Shown here: in pieces, positions 27,177-36,200 of the stretch
Numbering within the stretch: position 1 is the stretch's first letter
Layout of the letters: each line of letters starts with the position of its first letter
Source: Bacteroidota bacterium
GTDB taxonomy: Bacteria; Bacteroidota; Bacteroidia; Bacteroidales; Lentimicrobiaceae
Direction: 5' to 3'
DNA: 64,000 nt
NCBI GenBank assembly: GCA_023417935.1
Contig: JAEZDY010000021.1
Span: 62,001-126,000, forward strand
Translations under genes and position numbers: made by a program
Notes under the pieces: model-generated
Database searches by the model: none
Told to the model about the DNA's origin: nothing
The model's input: the letters and a program-made list of their open reading frames with translations, nothing else

Positions 27177-29273
27177 TTATTTGAAAAGTTTATATATTTC
27201 AACCTGAGCCCTGATTTGCGGTTCAGCAGCAGGCACATATTCATTTGGCGGATTGTGGTTTACCAGCCGGGCTTTGGTGTTATCCTTTAACTGTATCAAC
27301 ATCATGGTTTTAAGTTCATGCTGCAGGTCTTTATTATATACCGGGCAAGCTACTTCAATCCGGGCGTCGAGATTTCGCATCATCCAGTCGGCCGATGAAA
27401 TATAGTAAAGCTCATCTCCTCCATTGGCAAAAATGAGTACACGTGAGTGCTCTAAAAACCGGTCAACAATGCTGGTAATTCTAATGTTTTCACTAACCCC
27501 GGGTACACCGGGCACCATCACACAAGTGCTGCGGCATATAATGTTTACCTTAACACCTTCCCTTCCGGCCTGATAAAGTTTTTTCACCAACCGTTCATCG
27601 GCAAGGTTATTAAGCTTAATGAAACACCATGCATCTTTGCCTTGACGTGCATTGTGTATTTCATTATTTAACAGCTTCATGAAGAAATCACGCATATTAA
27701 AAGGTGCAACTACCAGATGTTTGAATTTAGGTGGTTTGAATTTACTCTCAAACAAATGGAAAATACTATTCACCTCACGCGTTATATGCTGATTAGCGGT
27801 TAGCAAGCTATCGTCAGCATACAACCTTGCTGTTTGCTCATTAAAATTACCGGTGCCAATATTGGCATAATAAATATCGTTATTATCTTCTTTTCGGCGA
27901 ATAAGCAATAGTTTGCAATGAACCTTAAAGCCCGGCGTGCCCTGTATTAACTTCACCCCCTCCTCTTGCAACTTGCCGGCCCAGTATATATTGGCTTCCT
28001 CATCAAAACGTGCCTGCAGTTCCATAAACACCGTAACAGCTTTACCATTGCGCGATGCATTGATCAATGCATTGATCACATTTGAATTACTGGCAACCCT
28101 GTATATGGTCATTTTGATTGCCTTAACCTGTGGATCAATAGATGCTTCACGCAACAGATCGATGATATAACGGAACGACTGGTAAGGCGTATGCATCATC
28201 ATATCTCTTGTTTTCACTGTACTGAAGATGCTGGTATGTTTTGGCAAAACCTTTTGAACCAATGGAGGCATTGGCTCATATTCAAGGTCAGACCTTCCTA
28301 TAGCGGGAAACGACATGAAATCCTTAAAATTATGATATCGCCCTCCCCTTATTATGGTATCATCTTCTGTGATCTGCAAACGCTGTTTCAACATTTTCAG
28401 CATCGGTGCTGGCATCTTTCTATCGTATATAAACCGCACTGCTGCCCCTGTTTTGCGCTGCTTTAAACTCTCAACCATGATTTCAAGGAAACTCTTCGAC
28501 ACATCATTGTCAATATCCATTTCAGCATCGCGCGTAAACTTGAAGGTGTATGCTTTATAATCATCGTAACCCATAACTGCAAACAACTCATCAAGGCAGA
28601 ACCTGATCACATCGTCAAGCAAAATTATGTTCATATTGGCATCTGATTCACCTGAATTCATGGAAGATGCAGCGTTGTCACCAGTCGCGGAAATTTCAAC
28701 TGAAGGCAAAATTATAAACCTTGGAAGAGGACCCACCGGCACCATCATTACCGCATAACGTTCATCAGCAGGATTGGCTTTCTTACTCAGGTGCACAGCC
28801 AGATATATAGCCATATCAGCCAGGGCGCTAAGTTTAAGGTTTGATAAAATAATGGGGAAAAGATGTGAACGCACATTTTCATTAAAGTAAGAATGGATAT
28901 ACCTTCCCTGATCAGGAGTGATTTCTGACTCATTTAATATCCTGATACCCTTTTCAGACAGCAATGCTGTAAGTTTCCTGAATATACCGGCAAATTCCTT
29001 TTGTTGCCTCTTATCAATGCGGTTGATCTCCTTGAGTATCTTCTTGGGATTACGCAAGGGAATGGTTGTATTCTCATCCTTCAAATCACGCAAGCGGTTC
29101 AGCGTAGCAACCCTCACCCGGTAGAACTCATCAAGGTTACTTGAGAATATGCCAAGGAACTTCACCCGCTCAATAAGTGGATTACGCTCATCGGCTGCCT
29201 CCTGCAGCACCCTGCCGTTAAACTCAAGCCAACTAATCTCCCTGTCAATCAAAGGAGTAATTGATTTTTTCAT
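27177..29273 (-). CDS. ppk1: Polyphosphate kinase 1
   Basis: The 698-residue enzyme reversibly polymerises ATP gamma-phosphate into polyphosphate. The N-terminal domain opens with DREISWLEFNGRVLQEA. The catalytic phospho-histidine lies in GFKVHCKLLLI (about residue 450), with PxTP-like MHTPYQSF upstream. Family motifs IGTGNFNEQTARLYADDSLLT and SSADWMMRNLDARIEVACPV complete the phospholipase-D-like fold. Length is usual. It lies between a SixA-like phosphatase gene (87 bases upstream) and xseA. Confidence 0.95.
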   Translation of the reverse strand: MKKSITPLIDREISWLEFNGRVLQEAADERNPLIERVKFLGIFSSNLDEFYRVRVATLNRLRDLKDENTTIPLRNPKKILKEINRIDKRQQKEFAGIFRKLTALLSEKGIRILNESEITPDQGRYIHSYFNENVRSHLFPIILSNLKLSALADMAIYLAVHLSKKANPADERYAVMMVPVGPLPRFIILPSVEISATGDNAASSMNSGESDANMNIILLDDVIRFCLDELFAVMGYDDYKAYTFKFTRDAEMDIDNDVSKSFLEIMVESLKQRKTGAAVRFIYDRKMPAPMLKMLKQRLQITEDDTIIRGGRYHNFKDFMSFPAIGRSDLEYEPMPPLVQKVLPKHTSIFSTVKTRDMMMHTPYQSFRYIIDLLREASIDPQVKAIKMTIYRVASNSNVINALINASRNGKAVTVFMELQARFDEEANIYWAGKLQEEGVKLIQGTPGFKVHCKLLLIRRKEDNNDIYYANIGTGNFNEQTARLYADDSLLTANQHITREVNSIFHLFESKFKPPKFKHLVVAPFNMRDFFMKLLNNEIHNARQGKDAWCFIKLNNLADERLVKKLYQAGREGVKVNIICRSTCVMVPGVPGVSENIRITSIVDRFLEHSRVLIFANGGDELYYISSADWMMRNLDARIEVACPVYNKDLQHELKTMMLIQLKDNTKARLVNHNPPNEYVPAAEPQIRAQVEIYKLFK

Positions 29274-29360
29274 AACAAAACCCCCTCACGCTACTACTTC
29301 AGCAGCACTGATATAATGAATCAGGTATCTACTCATTACCCTGATCAAATTTACAAACCT

Positions 29361-29852
29361 TTAAGCAACAATTCTTGGATGTATAAAGAAATTATAAACC
29401 GGCAGCGCGGCATACAGGTTCATCCAACGGTCCATAGGGAATGATAGCGACAATACACCGGCAGTATGCATAGCTTCATCCATCGTAACCAGGCTTTCCG
29501 CGAAATTTGTTATACCCGGGTTATGACTTACCAGCATCACATGATCCCAATCGTCGGGCAGGCTGAATATACAATCCTCAAAAGCTATAATATCAGGTCG
29601 ATACAACTCATTATAAACCAATATCTCATCCCTGCGAAACCCATAAGCATGTGCCACCACATTGGCAGTTTCCATAGCCCTGAGGGCCGGACTGCTCACT
29701 ATATGTTTAATAACAATTTTCTTCTCCTTCATGTGATCAACCACACGCCGCGTACCCTCAATCCCTTCAAGAAGCAGTGGCCGGTCAATATCCTTAATCC
29801 CATTAATATCACGGGATGCCTTGGCATGGCGCATCAGGTATAATGTTTTCAT
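29361..29852 (-). CDS. SixA-like histidine phosphatase
   Basis: The 163-residue protein has the RHG motif LYLMRHAKASRD at its N-terminus, SSPALRAMETANV at about residue 55, and the second catalytic His in MLVSHNPGIT at about residue 110. SixA-type enzymes dephosphorylate phosphohistidine in phosphorelay proteins. Next to ppk1, a role in phosphate or polyphosphate handling is also possible; CHAD and SixA genes often accompany polyphosphate genes. It is probably the first gene of the sixA-ppk1-xseA-xseB run. Confidence 0.88.
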   Translation of the reverse strand: MKTLYLMRHAKASRDINGIKDIDRPLLLEGIEGTRRVVDHMKEKKIVIKHIVSSPALRAMETANVVAHAYGFRRDEILVYNELYRPDIIAFEDCIFSLPDDWDHVMLVSHNPGITNFAESLVTMDEAMHTAGVLSLSFPMDRWMNLYAALPVYNFFIHPRIVA

Positions 29853-29901
29853 CTCTTCGCAGTTAAAACAAATAACAGTTACGAATTTACAACAATAAAC
29901 T

Positions 29902-29994
29902 GTTCAAGGTGGTTCAGAAGAATGTTCAATGTTGTTCAAGGTGGTTTAAGGTTCAAAGGTGGTTCAAAAGTTGTTCAAAGGTGGTTCAAAAGTT
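29902..29994. repeat. 11-bp (22-bp) tandem array of GTTCAA units
   Basis: The stretch is made of GTTCAA-headed units of 7-12 bases. At 29951-29994 it becomes two exact copies of a 22-base double unit (GTTCAAAGGTG + GTTCAAAAGTT). It lies upstream of the SixA gene and downstream of the small secreted-protein gene. Confidence 0.85.
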
Positions 29995-30125
29995 GTTTTT
30001 TAAAGAAGATGCATGACCAGAAGTCATTATAATGACTTTAGGTTATAAATTTTAGTCATTATACTAATTACATTGAAAATTGGTATTTAATTACATGTAA
30101 TTATGATAGCTTAAAAGATGTAGAA

Positions 30126-30386
30126 TTAAAGCAATTTATGCCCGGTTGGGTCATTAAATAGTTTATTTCCCAGCGCATCAATACCCCAATAACCTAATTC
30201 ATAGAAATCAAGGGAGTAGTGGAGTGCCTGGTCCATTGAAGGATAATTATGAGGCAGCACAAAATTCTCAGGTGCCTCAATTACCGGTGCAACCAGCCGT
30301 AACTTATAACGTGTAGTATCCTGCGCTAATGCGTGGCCTAACAAAACTACCATGAACAGTGTTGAGAGGGTAACTTTTGATTTCAT
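30126..30386 (-). CDS. Small secreted protein of unknown function
   Basis: The 86-residue product has a convincing signal peptide (residues 1-21, ending in GHALA). AGGAA directly precedes the ATG at 30386 by one base, which is short for a ribosome site. The mature 65 residues are acidic and aromatic-rich (YSLDFYELGYWGIDALGNK) and contain no cysteine. I recognise no family. It sits in an AT-rich patch between repeat arrays. The signal peptide argues that it is expressed; it could also be the N-terminal remnant of a longer exported protein. Confidence 0.55.
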   Translation of the reverse strand: MKSKVTLSTLFMVVLLGHALAQDTTRYKLRLVAPVIEAPENFVLPHNYPSMDQALHYSLDFYELGYWGIDALGNKLFNDPTGHKLL

Positions 30387-30531
30387 TTCCTATACGATTT
30401 AGCTAGATAAATAATAAAGTTCACATTGATTAATAGCTAACTTAAAATGAGCACAAATGTTTATAAATGGACAGTATTTTATCCGATAATGATTTTATTC
30501 TGGATGATTTCAAGCCTTATTCTCTTGCCCA

Positions 30532-30571
30532 GGGATTATCCGAAAGGATGGATCATTTGAGATCCCTTTTT
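30532..30571 (+). terminator. Terminator-like structured element without an assigned gene
   Basis: ATCC-GAAA-GGAT makes a tetraloop hairpin at 30538-30549. GGATC and GATCC pair at 30550-30565, followed by CTTTTT; alternatively GGGAT (30532) pairs with ATCCC (30562). No plus-strand gene precedes it, so a small RNA end is one possibility. Confidence 0.35.
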
Positions 30572-30598
30572 CTCACCCTCATTCCACCCTCTTTCCAG

Positions 30599-30639
30599 CT
30601 TCATTCTAGCCTCTGTTAAGCTATGAGGCTAGAATGAAG
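30599..30639. repeat. 15-base perfect inverted repeat
   Basis: CTTCATTCTAGCCTC (30599-30613) pairs with 30625-30639 across an 11-base loop. The right arm leads into degenerate GAATGAA direct repeats. Confidence 0.8.
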
Positions 30640-30745
30640 GTAGAATGAATCTGCAATGAACCTGAAATGAGGCTAGGAAAAACCAAGCCCAAAGGAATCA
30701 GCAATACTGAATGCAATACCCGGCATCGACTTCCTAAATCATTAC

Positions 30746-31300
30746 TTATTTAAATGCTTTAATCTTTTGGATTTCAATGACTTTGATCGTCTCTTCACGA
30801 TTAATTTTATTTAAGAGTTCTTTTATTCTGCTTGATTTTATGCATTTCCAAAGATATAAGCTGCTTATCAGCACCAATTTGGCAACCATCTGCCTTCTTT
30901 TTATCTCTGCAATGGTATTAATCTGGAAATTGCTGGAACTTTCAAATAATTCTTGGCTGATGAGTTGGAAGAGCTTCTTATTCACATCCATTCTATATGT
31001 ATTCACATTCTCAAAATCTAATTTCAAGAACCCTTCTATAAAGGATCTTTTCAATAAAAATAGTATGGATAGATCTTCCTCTAAAAAGTTTTTGGTTCTA
31101 ATCTTTTTCAACAGCTTTCCATTCAAGCTCATGTGAATAGAAGGAATCTTTTCTCTGGATACTATAATCGCATCAGAATATCTTTTATACCCTAAAGCTT
31201 CAAGCGGCTTAATCAGCATAAAATAAGCTATATCATATAAGTAAAGAAGCTTCAATAAGATGGTGAAATATCCATCCATATTCCTTAATTGTTCTTTCAT
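30746..31300 (-). CDS. Unrecognised Lys/Ile/Leu-rich protein
   Basis: The 184-residue frame starts at an ATG at 31300 with AAAGGA seven bases upstream. A longer TTG start at 31375 would begin inside sequence resembling the neighbouring repeats, so I rejected it. The product is basic, predicted alpha-helical, and has no signal peptide or enzyme motif. Helical stretches include FTILLKLLYLYDIAYFMLIK and MVAKLVLISSLYLWKCIK. Base composition is clearly more AT-rich than its neighbours, which may indicate transfer. No homologous family comes to mind. Confidence 0.45.
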   Translation of the reverse strand: MKEQLRNMDGYFTILLKLLYLYDIAYFMLIKPLEALGYKRYSDAIIVSREKIPSIHMSLNGKLLKKIRTKNFLEEDLSILFLLKRSFIEGFLKLDFENVNTYRMDVNKKLFQLISQELFESSSNFQINTIAEIKRRQMVAKLVLISSLYLWKCIKSSRIKELLNKINREETIKVIEIQKIKAFK

Positions 31301-31380
31301 AAGATCCTTTAGAATTGAATCCCGCACACCCAGGAAACTACCATGAATCCTGAATGTACGGGAAACCACCTTCAATTATC

Positions 31381-31440
31381 TTGAACAACATTGAACAATA
31401 TTGAACAACATTGAACAACATTGAACAATCTTGAACTATT
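31381..31440. repeat. Six tandem 10-bp units (TTGAACAAYA)
   Basis: Six consecutive decamers are seen: TTGAACAACA three times, with TTGAACAATA, TTGAACAATC and TTGAACTATT. The array starts one base beyond the dipeptidase stop codon on the minus strand. The unit is the reverse complement of the GTTCAA theme at 29902-29994. Confidence 0.92.
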
Positions 31441-31441
31441 T

Positions 31442-32815
31442 CTAAGCGCTCTGTTCTTCTGTGAAAAACTTATAAAACCATGGAATAGTCTCCAACCCTT
31501 TGTAAAAATTAAACAAAGGATAATTCTCGTTTGGCGAGTGGATAGCATCTGACTCAAGACCGAAGCCCATAAGTATGGATTTGGTGCCTAATACGCGCTC
31601 AAAAGTTGAAATAATGGGTATACTACCGCCGCTGCGGGTGGGGACAGGCTTTTTGCCGAAGGTTTTCTCGTATGCCGCGCTGGCTGACCGGTAGGCTTTG
31701 GTGTCGGTGGGTGATACATAGCCCTGACCGCCGTGCAGGTTGGTGACTTTTACTTTTACTGAGTTGGGTGCGATGCTTTCAAAGTGACGGGCAAAGAGTT
31801 CTGATATTTCTTCGTGATCCTGGTTAGGAACAAGACGCATGGATATTTTGGCGTATGCCTTGGAAGGGAGCACTGTTTTGGCACCTTCGCCGGTATAACC
31901 GCCCCAGATACCACATACATCGAGGGTTGGACGTATGCCGGTGCGCTCGATGGTGGAGTATCCTTCTTCACCGCTTACTTCCTTAATGTCAATGGCTTTC
32001 TTGTATTCTTCGAGTTCAAAGGGGGCTTTTGCCATTTCTGAACGCTCTTCGGCAGATAATTCGATCACCTTATCGTAGAAACCAGGTATCGTGATACGGT
32101 TATCTTCATCCGTAAGTGATGCAATCATCTTCGAAAGAACATTAATAGGGTTAGCCACGGCACCACCAAAGAGTCCCGAATGCAGGTCGCGGTTCGGACC
32201 GGTAACTTCCACTTCAAGGTACGCCAGTCCGCGAAGTCCCACGGTAATACTTGGTATATCCTGGGCAATCATTCCGGTATCAGAAACGAGGATAATATCT
32301 GCTTTAAGCATTTCCTTATGATCACGGCAGAATTGCTCGAGGTTAGGTGACCCTATTTCCTCTTCGCCTTCAATCATAAACTTCACGTTACAAGGCAGTT
32401 GGCCGGTTTGTACCATAGCTTCGAAAGCCTTGGCATGCATAAAACCCTGGCCTTTATCGTCATCAGCGCCACGTGCGAATATCTTCTCATCACGAATTTC
32501 AGGCTCAAAAGGTGGTGACTTCCATAGGTCGATAGGGTCAACTGGCATCACATCATAATGCGCATAAACAAGTACGGTAGGCTTTGACGGATCGATGATC
32601 TTTTCACCATACACAACAGGGTTGCCGGGAGTGGCAATGATCTCAGCTTTGGTGGCACCTGCCTTAAGGATGGTTTCCTTCCAGTACTCAGCAGCACGCT
32701 GCATATCAGGCTTGTGATCTGCGATAGAACTGATTGACGGGATACGTATCAGTCCGAAAAGTTCATCGAGAAATCGTTGTTTGTTCTCATTAATGTAAGC
32801 AGTTACTTTTTCCAT
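31442..32815 (-). CDS. M20-family metallodipeptidase
   Basis: The 457-residue protein matches the cytosolic dipeptidase/ArgE branch of M20 peptidases. Metal and catalytic motifs are LVYAHYDVMPVDP (His and Asp near residues 85-87), ARGADDDKGQ (bridging Asp), EGEEEIGS (catalytic and metal Glu), and the dimerisation-domain His in DLHSGLFGG. The C-terminal metal His lies in DAIHSPNENYPL. It hydrolyses dipeptides or N-acyl amino acids using two zinc ions. It is a single-gene unit; a 10-bp array follows its stop codon. The exact substrate is not determined. Confidence 0.92.
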   Translation of the reverse strand: MEKVTAYINENKQRFLDELFGLIRIPSISSIADHKPDMQRAAEYWKETILKAGATKAEIIATPGNPVVYGEKIIDPSKPTVLVYAHYDVMPVDPIDLWKSPPFEPEIRDEKIFARGADDDKGQGFMHAKAFEAMVQTGQLPCNVKFMIEGEEEIGSPNLEQFCRDHKEMLKADIILVSDTGMIAQDIPSITVGLRGLAYLEVEVTGPNRDLHSGLFGGAVANPINVLSKMIASLTDEDNRITIPGFYDKVIELSAEERSEMAKAPFELEEYKKAIDIKEVSGEEGYSTIERTGIRPTLDVCGIWGGYTGEGAKTVLPSKAYAKISMRLVPNQDHEEISELFARHFESIAPNSVKVKVTNLHGGQGYVSPTDTKAYRSASAAYEKTFGKKPVPTRSGGSIPIISTFERVLGTKSILMGFGLESDAIHSPNENYPLFNFYKGLETIPWFYKFFTEEQSA

Positions 32816-33204
32816 TTTATAAGGGTTTATTTATGTTGCGACTTTAAGGATCATGTATTTTGCCAGTTATGGCTTTATGTATGCGACTGAATCTGCTAAG
32901 ATAAAAAGAAAATATTAAGCTACTGATTGTGGCATGCTTCGACGGCTCAAAATATGCAACCGCTCAAAGTATCAGATTACTAAACATTTTTAAAGCATTG
33001 TGGTTGAATCATTAGCATGATAAGAACGGGAATAATTCTTTTTGTGCATTTTTTTTCCAACTGCTAAGAATTCTATTGATTTATATATATATTTGCGAAC
33101 GGCACCGGGGCCTGATTCAGTCGCTTTATTTATTTTAATACACTGATATTCAGTTGCCATAGCTACGTTTTATGTTAAAGTGCGAATCATAACAACAATG
33201 CAGT
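32816..33204. other. Intergenic region between divergent dipeptidase and adhesin-like genes
   Basis: No gene is seen. It contains a 17-bp direct repeat (GCTCAAAATATGCAACC at 32945, then GCTCAAAGTATCAG at 32962) and a possible promoter box near 33088. The leader before the ATG at 33205 would be about 100 bases. Confidence 0.5.
33088..33095 (+). promoter_or_regulatory. Possible -7 box (TATATTTG) for the adhesin-like gene
   Basis: TATATTTG matches TAnnTTTG inside an alternating TA run, so chance is hard to exclude. No clear -33 box. Confidence 0.3.
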
Positions 33205-36200
33205 ATGGAAATTTCTACATTTAAGGTCGGCAGAACGCTGCTGATCTGCGGAGTTCTTTCAGTTTTCATGGTTTTATCCAATCAGGAGGTATCGGCGCAG
33301 ATACCAGTGGAATATCAGGTTGATATCAACTACACACCAGAACAGTTGGTGCAGGAAGTATTGATAGGGGGAGGTATTCAAACATCGAACATTGTTTTAT
33401 CCAAGGGGGCTAATATCTCAAGAGGGAAGTTTTCAGGAACTTCAAATATTGGAATTGAGTCAGGAGTAATACTTTCATCAGGAGATGCCAGAAAGTCAAA
33501 AGGACCAAATAACTCTCCAAGTGCCGGACAAAACAATGGAACGGCTGGCGATGCTGATTTAAACCAGTTAGCTAGTGGAAACACAAATGATGCATGCGTG
33601 CTGGAGTTTGATTTTGTGCCTGAGTCTAATACTGTTGAGTTTCGTTATGTTTTTGCATCAGAAGAATATCCTGAATATGTAGGAAGTATAAATGATGTTT
33701 TTGGCTTTTTTATCAGCGGACCGGGTATTTATGGTCCTTTCTCCAATAATAGTCAAAATATAGCCTATATCCCAGGAGTACTGCCTCCGGCAATTGTATC
33801 AATAAACACAGTGAATCACCAGACTAATTCACAGTTTTATGTAAACAATGGAGGTGGTCAGACAATACAATATGATGGTTTTACAACTGTTCTAACGGCT
33901 CGTGCTGTTGTGCAACCATGTCAGACTTATCATATCAAACTTGCTATAGCAGATATGGTAGACTTCATTTATGATTCAGGCGTATTCCTTGAAGCTAATA
34001 GTTTTACAAGTGTGGGTTTAGGCGCTAATATTGGCTTTACACACATGGAGGTTGATACTGCAGTTGAGGGCTGTAATAGTGCCAATGTTACTTTTAAGCT
34101 TTTCCAGATCACGCCGGTTGATTACCCTATAAATCTTACCATTGGTGGTACTGCAGAAAATGGTGTGGATTATGTAAGCATTCCCGAAACGCTTATTATT
34201 CCTCAAGGACAGGACAGCGTTATTCTTACTATTGATCCTATTGAGGATATGCCTGAGGATTATACCGAAACAGTTACACTTGTTTATAACTCTTCTATGT
34301 GCGGGACAGTTTTGGATACAATAGTCATGTATATCAAAGACTTGCAACCTTTTTCATCTGCTGCATCCAGTGGACAAGATATTCTTTGTGGAGATACAAT
34401 AGTGTTGGAAGCAGCCGGGGATGGAGGGCAGGTTCCTTATTACTACTTGTGGAGTACCGGTGAAACAACCCCATCAATTACAGTAAGTCCGCCAAATCCT
34501 ATACAGTACACGGTTCAGATATATGATATTTGTGAGCAAGCAGATACTCTTACAATTGACATTAATGTTATAGGGCCAACTGCTGAAGCTTGTGATGATT
34601 TTAATATATGTTTGAATAAACCTGCAGTACTTTCTGTGACAGGTGGAACGAGTTGGAAGTGGACAGCTACACCGCCTGATGCTTCCTTAACTCCTGATAT
34701 TGATACGCTTCAAAATATTACTGTGTATCCATTGGTTAGCACAACTTATACTGTTACAGTATTTGATGAATGTGGGAATTTTGATATTGATGTTGTTGAA
34801 ATTGCGGTCGGCCAACCATACGCTAATGCAGGTAATGATACTACCATTTGTACCGGCGACACTTATTTGCTTAAGGCTAACTTTACTCCAAACGGGGTTT
34901 ATATATGGAGAGAAGGTGCCGGTACTTCAGGTCCTGTTATTGGCAATACAATGCAGTTGCCTGTTACTCCTACGGCTACTACTACATACACTGTTAGCGT
35001 TACTGACGAATGTGGCAATACACGTGATGACCAGGTAACAATCACAGTTACTGATATGACCGTTACAGCTAACGTTGATTTGGATAATGTATGTGTAGGT
35101 ACTATGGTAGAACTAACTGCTACATCATCGCTTGGTGGAAGTACTTTTATCTGGAGAGATGATAGTGGTGCGGAAGTGGGTACTGGTGCAATTATTAATG
35201 TTACACCAGCGGTTACAACCACTTATACGGTAGCAGTTACGGGTGCCTGTGTAAAAGATGGCCCGCCGGTCACAGTAACAGTTAATCCTTTGCCATTGGT
35301 TGATGCTACCGCTGTATTATCCTCTATTTGTCCCGATGAATCAGTTACACTGAATGCCGGTGGTGCGGTTTCCTATGTATGGACTGCTGAACCTGCTGAT
35401 CCTTCGTTAGCCGGACAAACAACTTCTTTGAATCCTGATGTATCACCTGCAGTGAATACAATATATACACTTACAGGTACTGATGCAAATGGTTGTGTTA
35501 ACACTGACCAAACAAGCATTACGGTGAAGCCTCGTATGTTTGCTGATTTTACTACTCCTGGTGCTGTTTGTGAAGGCGACGCCATAACTCTTACCTACAC
35601 AGGTAACGGCGCTCCTGCAGCTACTTACGACTGGACATTTGATGGCGGAATAAAGACAGGTGGCTCAAATCATGAACCTTCAGTTCAATGGTCAACAATG
35701 GGTACTAAAACTATTACCCTTGTTGTTACACAGAATTTATGTGTAAGTGAACCTTTTACTCAAACAGTTAATGTTAATCAAACACCGGTAGTTAACTTCA
35801 CAAGCGGAATTACCAGCGGTTGTGTGCCTTTGACGGTTGACTTTGAAAACACATCAACCAACACTGCAACGGGTGTAAATTACCTTTGGGACTTCGGCGC
35901 AGCAGGCACTTCTACTATACGGTCAGTATCACATGAATTTACACAACCAGGCACTTATGATGTTACCTTAAGGGTTACTAACCCGGGTAATTGCGTAACT
36001 ACCAAGAATGTTCCTGTAATGGTAGAAGTATGGCCACGACCAGTTGCAGCATTTACTGCCGATCCGATGAAAGTTAGTTTGAAGAATCCGGTCATTAACT
36101 TTACAAGCACTTCAACCGGCACTGATCTCTCTTATGTTTGGAATACCGGTGATGGAAACACTTACACTCTGCCTTCATTTACTCACACTTACGTGGATTC

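Larger units (their letters stand above)
30387..30745. other. Intergenic region with inverted repeat and structured element
   Basis: No credible coding frame is seen. It holds a structured T-tract element at 30532-30571, a 15-base inverted repeat at 30599-30639 and, to about 30680, degenerate AATGAA-containing units of 10-12 bases. Confidence 0.6.

Noticed and set aside
30532..30639. tRNA or riboswitch
   Set aside because: The hairpins do not build a cloverleaf or any riboswitch fold known to me, and no gene follows on the plus strand.
31301..31375. TTG-start extension of the 30746 gene
   Set aside because: The extension (TTGAAGGTGG) resembles the adjacent GTTCAA-type repeats, and a better ATG with AAAGGA lies at 31300.
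29902..31440. Insertion sequence bounded by inverted repeats
   Set aside because: No transposase gene, no precise terminal inverted repeats and no target-site duplication can be seen; the arrays differ in period.
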